A stretch of DNA of 5,835 bases, taken from contig DXOJ01000037.1 of assembly GCA_019412865.1 (NCBI GenBank), forward strand, positions 1 through 5,835. Reading direction: 5' to 3'. The position numbers and the translations under genes were made by a program. The DNA is from Bacteroides sp. Its GTDB lineage: Bacteria > Bacteroidota > Bacteroidia > Bacteroidales > Bacteroidaceae. A model generated the notes under the pieces. The model ran no database searches, was not told where the DNA came from, and saw nothing but the letters and a program-made list of their open reading frames with translations. Shown in pieces: positions 1 to 5,560 of this stretch (position 1 is its first letter; each line of letters starts with the position of its first letter).

Positions 1-1778
1 CTTTTCTCCCAATCCGCTTTCCCGTGGCGGGCTAATTGGGCATATAGCAATTTCCGGTTCATCTGTGTAGCAGCTTGCACCGGGTATTTCACCAATTCAA
101 AATAGGCACTTTGTCTGCCGGATGGGATTCTCGAAGCTGCCCGTTCCACTGTCTCCGACAATTTATCATAAGCCTGCAAACGTCCGTTGATTTCTTTTTC
201 ACTCCATGGGAGATCTTTGACAACACGATAAACAGGATCTTTCTCCTCTTCCCTCGTATTTCCCATAAATTCAGGTTTACGAATATGGTCCAGACGATAG
301 TGTTCCTGCATCACAGGTAATACTGCCTTTGCGCACGAAGCTCCCAATTCCCGTTCCAGCCAGTGTTTCAGATGAGAGGTCACTCCTTCCGAGGCAACAG
401 CTTCTATATTCCAGGCCATATCCATAAACAACTCTATCTGATACTCGGCAGGCTTGATATCTCCGACATTCAGTATCCACATCTTCTGTATGCCTCGATC
501 GTAAGCCAGCTTCATTTGTTGGAAAATCAGATACGGGCTCATCGTACTCAACCAGAGATGGTCGTGCGGACGTCCCCAATAAGAAACATGATAATAGACT
601 CCATTCCCTCCTTTACGTGCGCATTCTTCGGCCGTAGGAAAATGGCGGATATAGCCATAGTTATCGTCACACCACATCAATGTTACATCATCGGGCACCT
701 GTAATCCGGCATGATAAATGTCGAGTACCTCTTTATAAGGGATAAAAACCTGCGGGACTTTAGTTACATCCTTATCAACATATTTTTCAATCAACCCGCG
801 TTGATCTGCAAACACACGATCTATTACGGCCTTCTGTTCTTCCACCGTCTTCGCTCCCTGCATCTTGCCATCGTGTACACCACGCATACCCAACGTATAG
901 AGTATTTCCTGATCTGCCACCTCTTTTACACGGTCTTCCCAGAATTTGTAAACAGCCGGAGCATTATTCACATAATCATAAGCCCCTTCCCCTCTTCGTT
1001 TCCACTCGCCGGCAGCGCTGCAAGCCATCGGTTCGCAATGGGAAGCACCGATGAAGATTCCATATTTCTTGGCAGCTTCCCGGTTACCTTTGGTCAGGAA
1101 GAAAGGAAGTGTACATTCGTGCATTGCAGGCCAATAGGTATTGGCACGCAGACGAAGTAAGAGTTCGAAAATACGCTCGTTAGTACGCGGGCCTATCTCA
1201 CCTTTCACTGTTGAAGGTTCATAGGTCCGACTGCTCCACGGCATCAACCCCCAGTCTTCATCATTAATAAAGATACCCCGATATTCCACCGAAGGAGCCT
1301 GAAGGCTTTGGTATTTGGAAGATAGTTTAAAAAGTCCCTTCTTTTCCGGAGTTACGTCCGCCCACCATTCCCAGGGAGAGACACCTAACAAACGGGATAT
1401 TTCGAGTATTCCATAAGCCGTACCATGTTTATCACTGCCGGCTACTACCAATTTCCCCTCCGGAGAAACAGATAATAGAAAAGCCTGCTTCTTGCCTCTT
1501 AACGCAGAAACATCTACCCCGGTCCGGCTGATAAGCTCATTCTGGCCCACCGTTCCTATCACAATTTCACCTGTTTTCTCATTCGTTTGGGTGGTTGACG
1601 ACAATACTGTCTGAATATCACGTCCCAGCATTTCCAATGCGGTTCGCACAACCAGTTCTTCAGAAGGGCTGCAAGCGATGACAACTGTTTGACCGGAAGT
1701 CAAAACAAAATCCTTACTACGAATCGGTAAAGCAACTATCAAAAAGATGAAAAAAGAAAACAGAAGTTTATATCCCAT
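1..1778 (-). CDS. GH115 family alpha-glucuronidase, secreted; C-terminal part beyond the left edge
   Basis: The reading frame is open from ATG at 1778 to the window edge (592 full codons); family members are usually 800-1000 residues, so the C-terminal domains are missing here. Residues 1 to about 21 form a hydrophobic signal peptide (MGYKLLFSFFIFLIVALPIRS), placing the enzyme in the periplasm or outside. I recognise GH115 by several blocks: YRGIFINDEDWG at 166-177, NTYWPAMHE at 213-221, SHCEPM at 246-251, WCDDNYGYIRH at 369-379, HVSYWGRPHDHLW at 397-409 and WILNVGDIKPAEY at 434-446. Known GH115 enzymes remove (4-O-methyl-)glucuronic acid from internal and terminal xylose units of glucuronoxylan; the acidic residues in these blocks are the likely catalytic and substrate-binding ones, though I cannot assign roles individually. 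It lies 92 bp downstream of a secreted SGNH hydrolase on the same strand, suggesting joint action on a decorated plant glycan. The family call is firm; the exact substrate is inferred. Confidence 0.9.
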   Translation of the reverse strand, partial: MGYKLLFSFFIFLIVALPIRSKDFVLTSGQTVVIACSPSEELVVRTALEMLGRDIQTVLSSTTQTNEKTGEIVIGTVGQNELISRTGVDVSALRGKKQAFLLSVSPEGKLVVAGSDKHGTAYGILEISRLLGVSPWEWWADVTPEKKGLFKLSSKYQSLQAPSVEYRGIFINDEDWGLMPWSSRTYEPSTVKGEIGPRTNERIFELLLRLRANTYWPAMHECTLPFFLTKGNREAAKKYGIFIGASHCEPMACSAAGEWKRRGEGAYDYVNNAPAVYKFWEDRVKEVADQEILYTLGMRGVHDGKMQGAKTVEEQKAVIDRVFADQRGLIEKYVDKDVTKVPQVFIPYKEVLDIYHAGLQVPDDVTLMWCDDNYGYIRHFPTAEECARKGGNGVYYHVSYWGRPHDHLWLSTMSPYLIFQQMKLAYDRGIQKMWILNVGDIKPAEYQIELFMDMAWNIEAVASEGVTSHLKHWLERELGASCAKAVLPVMQEHYRLDHIRKPEFMGNTREEEKDPVYRVVKDLPWSEKEINGRLQAYDKLSETVERAASRIPSGRQSAYFELVKYPVQAATQMNRKLLYAQLARHGKADWEK

Positions 1779-1800
1779 AGGTTCTATTATTTATAGAAGA

Positions 1801-1808
1801 CAAAATTA
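1801..1808 (-). promoter_or_regulatory. Possible -7 promoter box for the GH115 gene
   Basis: Read on the minus strand this is TAATTTTG, an exact match to the Bacteroides -7 consensus TAnnTTTG, 22 bp upstream of the GH115 start codon. No good -33 element (TTTG or TTG-like) lies at the expected distance, so the promoter may be weak or activator-dependent. It would allow GH115 to be expressed apart from the upstream SGNH gene. Confidence 0.35.
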
Positions 1809-1823
1809 CAAGTTTGCAGAAAA

Positions 1824-1844
1824 TGTACTATAGAATAGTGTACA
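1824..1844. repeat. Imperfect inverted repeat between the SGNH and GH115 genes
   Basis: TGTAC at 1824-1828 and GTACA at 1840-1844 are inverted around a central GAA; seven of nine position pairs are complementary. It lies just upstream of the GH115 -7 box, in the zone where a -33 element or activator would bind. It could be an operator or a weak RNA hairpin in the read-through transcript. No T-tract follows it, so a terminator is unlikely. Confidence 0.3.
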
Positions 1845-1870
1845 ATTTCATAGAATTCCATCCGGCCTAT

Positions 1871-2737
1871 TTAAAATGTAGCAGGCAACGCCAGCAACTG
1901 ATACATCAGCGTTCGTGCCATGCGTATCTGTCCTTTCGTGCTGGGATGCAAACGGTCATATCCCGCATCATAGAAATAAATCAGTTGTTCTTCCACCATC
2001 GGATTCAATCCGGTTACCGCATTAAAATCAATCACGGGGACTCCCCACACATTGCCGGCTTCTTTAACAGCCTGCACGTAGGCATCCACATATTCGCCAC
2101 AACTGTTCTGGTAGTTTTCATCCGGTTGCACGTTCGTTTCTCCAAAATTGGCCAATGAGCGGTGCAACGGGGTCAGCAACACAATCTGCTTGTCCGGGAA
2201 GAGTTGTTTCAGCCTATTGATTCCTATGTTGATACGTCCCTTATACGTGCTTCCATCCATTATAGGAGTGCGTTTCTTACGGGTTTCCAGCTTTTGGGTT
2301 TGTCCACGGGCTGCCATCACTTGTTCTTCTGTTTCCGTAAACCATTCTCCAATAGGTACACCGTCATTAAAATCATTCGTACCCATCAAAATCACGATAG
2401 CGTCTACTTCTCCGCCGTGTTCTTTCTTCAACAGCTCGGCTTGCCGGGGCACATCATTCCACTGCCTGCCACTGATACCATATACATAAGGAGTAATTCC
2501 CAGCCATTCCTGCAGAAAATCCCAGTATTTCTTGATCTTGTCGCCATAACAGTTGGGATCTGTAATAGAGTCTCCCAAATATCCCACTCTTTTTCCTTGC
2601 CACGGGTGCCGGATGCATCCATTATTCGTTTCAACAGAGTTTGCCACTTTAGAAGATTGATTCTGTCCGCACAGAAAAGAGGAACAGAAAAACAGGATGG
2701 TACATGTGAGTAATAATTTGCTTTTCATCGGTATCAT
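1871..2737 (-). CDS. Secreted SGNH/GDSL-family hydrolase (putative carbohydrate esterase)
   Basis: This 288-residue protein has an N-terminal signal sequence (about residues 4-25, KSKLLLTCTILFFCSSFLCG), so it is exported; Cys23 is not in a standard lipobox, so lipoprotein status is uncertain. The SGNH blocks are all present: GDSI at 55-58 with nucleophile Ser57, Gly90 in ISGRQ, GTND at 119-122 with Asn121, and DRLH at 261-264 giving the Asp/His of the catalytic triad. The length between blocks III and V includes an insertion rich in charged residues (about 133-170). Families of this type include acetylxylan and other carbohydrate esterases; the neighbouring GH115 gene makes glycan deacetylation a reasonable guess but the substrate is not determined by sequence. 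Two starts are possible: Met1 (2737) or Met4 (2728, MKSK); neither has a clear ribosome site, and Met4 gives a more typical signal peptide. Confidence 0.88.
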   Translation of the reverse strand: MIPMKSKLLLTCTILFFCSSFLCGQNQSSKVANSVETNNGCIRHPWQGKRVGYLGDSITDPNCYGDKIKKYWDFLQEWLGITPYVYGISGRQWNDVPRQAELLKKEHGGEVDAIVILMGTNDFNDGVPIGEWFTETEEQVMAARGQTQKLETRKKRTPIMDGSTYKGRINIGINRLKQLFPDKQIVLLTPLHRSLANFGETNVQPDENYQNSCGEYVDAYVQAVKEAGNVWGVPVIDFNAVTGLNPMVEEQLIYFYDAGYDRLHPSTKGQIRMARTLMYQLLALPATF

Positions 2738-2770
2738 ACATTAAATGAGAGATTTGTATTCAATATTCGA

Positions 2771-2804
2771 CAAAAATAACTCAAAAAAATGTAGTTTCAA
2801 TCAA
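2771..2804 (-). promoter_or_regulatory. Predicted promoter of the SGNH (and possibly GH115) gene
   Basis: On the minus strand TATTTTTG at 2778-2771 matches the Bacteroides -7 box TAnnTTTG exactly. TTGA at 2804-2801 is a plausible -33 element with a 22-bp spacer (a second TTGA gives 18 bp). Transcription would begin near 2764, leaving a short leader of about 27-36 nt. Confidence 0.55.
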
Positions 2805-2909
2805 TTTGGGCGATCAATCTCATCCATACAACCGGATATATAAACATATTCCTATTTGACTATTCTTGCTAAAATGCAGGTATACAGTCTTTTTTCAATC
2901 AAGTTATCA

Positions 2910-2939
2910 TTGAGTTTTACAGCTAAAACCCTATCTTTG
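2910..2939 (+). promoter_or_regulatory. Predicted promoter of the methyltransferase gene
   Basis: TATCTTTG at 2932-2939 is an exact -7 box (TAnnTTTG), with TTGA at 2910-2913 as a possible -33 element 18 bp upstream. Transcription would begin near 2947, about 220 nt before the favoured start codon at 3169, so the mRNA would carry a long structured leader. This promoter and the SGNH promoter point away from each other and are about 100 bp apart. Confidence 0.55.
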
Positions 2940-2983
2940 CCACAAACTAAAAGAAAAATTGGATGTTTAACTCATTTTCATTC

Positions 2984-3045
2984 CATAAGGATTCCGTTCT
3001 GTAAATAATCTGTAAACCTCCTCTCATTACAGATTATCCCTTATG
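2984..3045 (+). promoter_or_regulatory. Two-tier hairpin in the methyltransferase leader
   Basis: An inner 11-bp perfect stem (ATAATCTGTAA at 3005-3015 with TTACAGATTAT at 3027-3037) encloses an 11-nt loop containing CCTCCT. An outer 7-bp stem (CATAAGG at 2984-2990 with CCTTATG at 3039-3045) closes over it. A second copy of CTGTAAA at 2999-3005, 11 nt upstream of the one in the stem, could pair with TTACAG instead, so alternative folds are possible. I cannot match it to a known riboswitch class. It may act as a leader regulator, an mRNA stabiliser, or a remnant of a short repeat element. Confidence 0.5.
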
Positions 3046-3048
3046 TTT

Positions 3049-3068
3049 TCTGACATACTCTTGTCAGA
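3049..3068 (+). promoter_or_regulatory. Second leader hairpin, immediately after the first
   Basis: TCTGACA at 3049-3055 pairs with TGTCAGA at 3062-3068 (7 bp, 6-nt loop). The sequence after it is T-rich but interrupted (GTTATTTTCT), so it could be a weak attenuator or simply a second leader stem. It starts three bases after the outer stem of the preceding hairpin ends. Confidence 0.4.
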
Positions 3069-3168
3069 GTTATTTTCTATATCTAAATTTTCAAACTATT
3101 TGTATGGTCAAATGGTTGCAAGCATCATTATATGCCTCCATTCGCCGTACAACCAAAACATTAAAACA

Positions 3169-3945
3169 ATGAGTAATGATTTTAAATCAATCCACGAATT
3201 CGATTTTACACTGATATGTAATTACTTCAAGGCATTAAAACGTCAAGGTCCCGGAAGTCCTGAAGTCACACAAAAAGCCGTAAGCTTCATCAACGAACTG
3301 TCCGACAAGACACGAATAGCCGACATTGGCTGTGGCACAGGCGGTCAGACAATGGCATTAGCCAACTATACGAAAGGACAAATTACAGGTATCGACCTTT
3401 TCCCCGACTTTATCGAGCTATTCAACAAAAATGCAATAGAAGCGCATTGTGAAGACAGAGTAAAGGGTATCGTCGGCTCTATGGACGCTCTGCCATTTCA
3501 AGAGGAAGAACTCGATCTGATCTGGTCCGAAGGCGCTATCTATAACATAGGATTCGAACGCGGCATGAACGAATGGAACAAATTCCTGAAAAAGAACGGG
3601 TTTATCGCTGTAACGGAAGCCTCCTGGTTCACCCCGGAACGTCCCTCTGAAATAGAAGACTTCTGGATGGCCAATTACCCGGAAATCGATACGATCCCAA
3701 GAAAGATAATGCAAATGGAAAAAGCAGGATATATCCCGACAGCCCATTTCATTTTACCGGAAAATTGCTGGACCGAGCATTTCTACGCTCCCCAATTCCC
3801 GGTTCAGGAAGCTTTCTTAAAGGAATATGCAGGAAATAACGCAGCCGCAGACCTCATCACCGGGCAACGGTATGAAGAGAGCCTATATAATAAGTATAAA
3901 GAATACTACGGCTACGTATTCTATATAGGACAAAAAAAAGATTGA
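3169..3945 (+). CDS. Class I SAM-dependent methyltransferase
   Basis: With the start at 3169 this is a 258-residue cytosolic protein. The Rossmann-type SAM site is clear: motif [10 protein letters not shown] at 50-58, an acidic residue after strand 2 (GIDLFPDF, Asp76), GSMDALPF at 103-110 which contacts the adenine in relatives, and [13 protein letters not shown] at 116-128 at the position of motif IV. The C-terminal third (about 155-258) is rich in aromatic residues and probably forms the substrate cap. The substrate cannot be read from sequence; relatives include small-molecule and ubiquinone/tocopherol-like methyltransferases. The frame stays open upstream to an ATG at 3043, but that 42-residue extension is low in family character, lies in the hairpin leader and is unlikely to be translated; the ATG at 3169 follows an A-rich stretch typical of Bacteroides starts. 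The gene seems monocistronic, with its own promoter and terminator. Confidence 0.88.
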   Translation: MSNDFKSIHEFDFTLICNYFKALKRQGPGSPEVTQKAVSFINELSDKTRIADIGCGTGGQTMALANYTKGQITGIDLFPDFIELFNKNAIEAHCEDRVKGIVGSMDALPFQEEELDLIWSEGAIYNIGFERGMNEWNKFLKKNGFIAVTEASWFTPERPSEIEDFWMANYPEIDTIPRKIMQMEKAGYIPTAHFILPENCWTEHFYAPQFPVQEAFLKEYAGNNAAADLITGQRYEESLYNKYKEYYGYVFYIGQKKD

Positions 3946-3950
3946 TTATC

Positions 3951-3994
3951 TGCCGGAGAAGTTAGCAAGATAGGACAACTCTCCGGCATTTATT
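3951..3994 (+). terminator. Rho-independent terminator of the methyltransferase gene
   Basis: A GC-rich 9-bp perfect stem (TGCCGGAGA at 3951-3959 with TCTCCGGCA at 3980-3988) begins five bases after the stop codon. Three more base pairs (GTT/AAC) extend it inward past a single bulged A. TTTATT follows directly. Position and structure fit an intrinsic terminator separating this gene from the AraC-type gene. Confidence 0.8.
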
Positions 3995-3999
3995 ATCCT

Positions 4000-4007
4000 T
4001 TACTTTG
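4000..4007 (+). promoter_or_regulatory. Possible -7 box for the AraC-type gene
   Basis: TTACTTTG matches seven of eight positions of the Bacteroides -7 motif and lies 8 bp before the ATG at 4016. If used, the transcript would be nearly leaderless. No clear -33 element is visible, so this is a weak call; the strong terminator just upstream does imply that a separate promoter is needed here. Confidence 0.3.
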
Positions 4008-4015
4008 CAGAAAAC

Positions 4016-4366
4016 ATGGAGACGAAAGATATCAATAAACAGGAATATCAGTTACGGATCAATAAAGTGACCGACTATATTCACAATCACATAGACCAGC
4101 CGTTATCATTACAGAAAATGGCAGGTATCGCCTGCTTTTCTCCTTTCCACTTCCATCGCGTATTTACAATCCTGACGGGCGAAACGCCTACGGATTATAT
4201 CAAACGCACCCGGATTGAAAAAGCAGCCCTATTATTAAAACGAAACAAGGAACTTTCCGCCACCGAAATCGCCCGTCTTTGCGGCTTTAGCAGCCTTTCA
4301 CTTTTAAGTCGCAATTTCAGGTTACATTTCAGTATGACGATCCGGGAGTTCCGTTCATTAAAATAA
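4016..4366 (+). CDS. Minimal AraC-family DNA-binding protein (no sensor domain)
   Basis: The protein is 116 residues, almost exactly one AraC-type DNA-binding domain with two helix-turn-helix units. The first lies at about 31-51 (SLQKMAGIACFSPFHFHRVF), the linker helix at about 58-75 (PTDYIKRTRIEKAALLL), and the second at about 81-103 (SATEIARLCGFSSLSLLSRN). Its N-terminus resembles the N-terminal HTH part of Rob/GyrI-type AraC proteins, which usually continue with a 150-residue effector domain; here the frame stops at 116. The C-terminal tail departs from the usual fG-x-tP-x-xyR pattern: HFSMTIREFR lacks both the glycine and the proline. Expected role: a transcription regulator acting on DNA, possibly on its own unit. 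A 74-residue HMA-like gene follows 13 bp downstream, likely in the same operon; it may act as a separate partner, but this is inference. Confidence 0.85.
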   Translation: METKDINKQEYQLRINKVTDYIHNHIDQPLSLQKMAGIACFSPFHFHRVFTILTGETPTDYIKRTRIEKAALLLKRNKELSATEIARLCGFSSLSLLSRNFRLHFSMTIREFRSLK

Positions 4367-4379
4367 AACTCTAAAGAAT

Positions 4380-4604
4380 ATGGAAAAGGAAAATAAGATT
4401 CTGATTTTTCGAACTTCTATCACCCAAAGGCGTGACATCAAGCGTATAGGAGAGCTTTTGGCAGAGTTCCCCCAAATAGACAAATGGAATGTGGACTTTG
4501 AGGACTGGGAGAAAATATTAAGAATCGAGTGCAGGGATATCTCTGCACTCGAAATATCGGAAGTACTCCGGAACAATCATATTTTTGCCACCGAACTGGA
4601 ATAA
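4380..4604 (+). CDS. Small HMA-like (heavy-metal-associated fold) protein without metal cysteines
   Basis: A 74-residue protein whose pattern fits the ferredoxin-like beta-alpha-beta-beta-alpha-beta fold of copper chaperones: strand KILIFRTSI (6-14), helix RRDIKRIGELLAEF (17-30), strand DKWNVDF (34-40), strand KILRIEC (45-51), helix SALEISEVLRNN (55-66), strand IFATELE (68-74). In metal-binding relatives the loop after strand 1 carries CxxC; here it is TSITQRRD, with no cysteine, and the only Cys is residue 51. Metal transport is therefore unlikely in the standard way; a protein-interaction or regulatory role is possible. It starts 13 bp after the AraC-type gene with a purine-rich AAAGAA ahead of the ATG, so the two are probably co-transcribed. 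It ends 20 bp from the convergent sirtuin gene, and its 3' half contains a strong hairpin. The fold assignment is by pattern only. Confidence 0.75.
   Translation: MEKENKILIFRTSITQRRDIKRIGELLAEFPQIDKWNVDFEDWEKILRIECRDISALEISEVLRNNHIFATELE
4507..4552 (-). terminator. Probable sirtuin-gene terminator embedded in the HMA-like coding sequence
   Basis: A perfect 10-bp inverted repeat (TCGAGTGCAG at 4525-4534 and CTGCACTCGA at 4543-4552) with an 8-nt spacer lies inside the convergent HMA-like gene. Read on the minus strand, the stem is followed by TTCTTAATATTTTCTCC, which is T-rich; on the plus strand it is followed by AATATCGG, which is not. It sits 73 nt beyond the sirtuin stop codon and the 20-bp intergenic gap has no terminator of its own. 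Direction and position point to termination of the sirtuin transcript. Confidence 0.55.
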
Positions 4605-4624
4605 AACCGGGAAAAGAAAACCTC

Positions 4625-5323
4625 TCAAACTCCCAACAACTGTTTCAATTCAGCCACTCCTTCAGAAGCTCCCTTCTGAATTACATGTATCGAACGGGAA
4701 GTATGCGTATCTACCGGTTTCGGATCAATCAGATACACCTCTGCTCCTCTCGGTACATAATGAAGCAGCCCCGCCGCAGGATATACGTTAAGCGACGTAC
4801 CAATAATGACGAAAATATCCGCTTTCTCCACATATTGGATGGCTGTTTCAATTTCCGGCACAGCTTCTCCAAACCATACGATAAAAGGTCGCAATTGAGT
4901 GCCGTCGCCGGCCTTGTCTCCTATCTTCACTTCATATTCTTCCGGTTTCAGTTCTTTTATGTAGTGGGGATTATGAGGATCTCTGCTGGAACACACTTTC
5001 GTCAGTTCGCCATGCAGATGAATGATGTGGCTACTCCCGGCACGTTCGTGCAAGTTATCAATATTCTGTGTCACCACCGTCACATGGAAGTTTTTCTCCA
5101 GTTCCGCCAACAATTCATGTCCACGGTTCGGTTTCACCTCCAACAACTGTTTCCGGCGCTCATTATAGAAATTAATCACCAAAGCCGGGTCACGCTGATA
5201 ACCTTCAGGAGTGGCCACCTGCTCCACTGGATATCTATCCCACAAACCGCCTGCATCGCGAAATGTACTAATCCCACTCTCGGCACTCATACCCGCACCC
5301 GTCAAAACTACCAGATTCTTCAT
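4625..5323 (-). CDS. cobB: Sirtuin-family NAD-dependent protein deacylase (CobB-like)
   Basis: A 232-residue cytosolic sirtuin, close to the usual length of bacterial CobB. The NAD site is shown by GAGMSAESGISTFRDAGGLW (9-28), QNIDNLH (86-92) and GTSLNVYPAAG (175-185); the catalytic base is His104 in HLHGEL. Tyr53 and Arg56 form the YxxR motif that in SIRT5/CobB-type enzymes recognises succinyl and malonyl lysine, so desuccinylase activity is likely besides deacetylation. The four zinc-binding cysteines of most sirtuins are missing: only Cys111 remains, in the segment after the catalytic His. The frame continues upstream to a GTG at 5353, but ATG 5323 is chosen because AAGGAGG lies 7 bp before it and a promoter -7 box overlaps the region just upstream of the GTG. 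It is convergent with the HMA-like gene and divergent from the FKBP gene. Confidence 0.92.
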   Translation of the reverse strand: MKNLVVLTGAGMSAESGISTFRDAGGLWDRYPVEQVATPEGYQRDPALVINFYNERRKQLLEVKPNRGHELLAELEKNFHVTVVTQNIDNLHERAGSSHIIHLHGELTKVCSSRDPHNPHYIKELKPEEYEVKIGDKAGDGTQLRPFIVWFGEAVPEIETAIQYVEKADIFVIIGTSLNVYPAAGLLHYVPRGAEVYLIDPKPVDTHTSRSIHVIQKGASEGVAELKQLLGV

Positions 5324-5330
5324 TACTATT

Positions 5331-5337
5331 CCTCCTT
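5331..5337 (-). promoter_or_regulatory. Strong Shine-Dalgarno site of the sirtuin gene
   Basis: On the minus strand AAGGAGG ends 7 bp before ATG 5323. Such a perfect site is unusual for Bacteroides, and it decides the start codon in favour of 5323 over the upstream GTG at 5353. Confidence 0.8.
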
Positions 5338-5354
5338 CTTTTTTAATAGCCACA

Positions 5355-5362
5355 CAAATGTA
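5355..5362 (-). promoter_or_regulatory. Predicted -7 box of the sirtuin gene
   Basis: TACATTTG on the minus strand matches TAnnTTTG exactly. Transcription would start near 5348, giving a leader of about 25 nt that contains the Shine-Dalgarno site. The -33 region is only a T-run (around 5382-5387), about 19 bp upstream, so the upstream element is weak. Confidence 0.5.
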
Positions 5363-5474
5363 ATCAGAATCATCGAATAAAAAAACACTTTCTCACGCTT
5401 AATATAATCCAATTTATGCAGAACTTTAAGATGAAAGATGCAGATAGTTAGCATCATTTATGGCAACAACTATT

Positions 5475-5538
5475 CGTCTGACTACTGTTATTCTTTCGTC
5501 TGACAGTTGTCAGACGAAAGAATAACAGTAGTCAGACG
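5475..5538. repeat. Perfect 31-bp inverted repeat with 2-nt centre
   Basis: The left arm 5475-5505 and right arm 5508-5538 are exact reverse complements over 31 bp, separated only by GT at 5506-5507. The arms begin and end with CGTCTGAC/GTCAGACG and contain the inner stretch CTGTTATTCTTT. As DNA it could extrude a cruciform; as RNA it would form a very long hairpin. Neither side is followed by a T-tract, and it sits about 110 bp upstream of the sirtuin -7 box and about 170 bp upstream of the FKBP one. Confidence 0.95.
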
Positions 5539-5560
5539 CAAGTTCAACAGCTGTCAGACG
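5475..5560. repeat. Five-copy octamer array, CGTCTGAC / GTCAGACG
   Basis: The octamer occurs in minus orientation at 5475-5482 and 5497-5504, and in plus orientation at 5509-5516, 5531-5538 and 5553-5560. The steps are 22, 12, 22 and 22 bp, so same-orientation copies are about two helical turns apart. The plus copies share extra context: each is preceded by ACAGnn, and two are followed by nAAG, giving a looser 22-bp repeat unit. The fifth copy lies outside the perfect inverted repeat. The layout resembles cooperative protein-binding sites, but I know no protein with this target. Confidence 0.85.

Noticed and set aside
75..1160. Plus-strand open frames of 81-149 codons across the left region
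   Set aside because: They lie antisense to the GH115 gene, which has clear family motifs in one continuous minus-strand frame. They have no recognisable domains and no promoters.
2162..2713. 183-codon plus-strand frame
   Set aside because: It is antisense to the SGNH hydrolase, whose catalytic blocks are all present. It is a shadow frame.
3043..3168. N-terminal extension of the methyltransferase from ATG 3043
   Set aside because: This start codon is within the outer leader stem, has no ribosome site, and the added 42 residues do not look like part of the family. ATG 3169 places motif I at the usual distance from the N-terminus.
5324..5353. GTG start for the sirtuin, adding 10 residues
   Set aside because: The predicted transcript begins near 5348, inside this stretch, and the strong AAGGAGG site points to ATG 5323. 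The glycine-rich NAD loop also begins at the usual position with that start.
4529..5380. 283-codon plus-strand frame spanning the sirtuin gene
   Set aside because: Although longer than the sirtuin, it reads the complement of conserved NAD-binding motifs, has no domain features, and overlaps the HMA-like gene.
5475..5538. Intrinsic terminator
   Set aside because: There is no T-tract on either side, and the flanking genes diverge from this region, so no known transcript ends here.
5475..5560. CRISPR-like array
   Set aside because: The repeats are only 8 bp with 14-bp spacers, two copies are inverted, and no cas genes are present.
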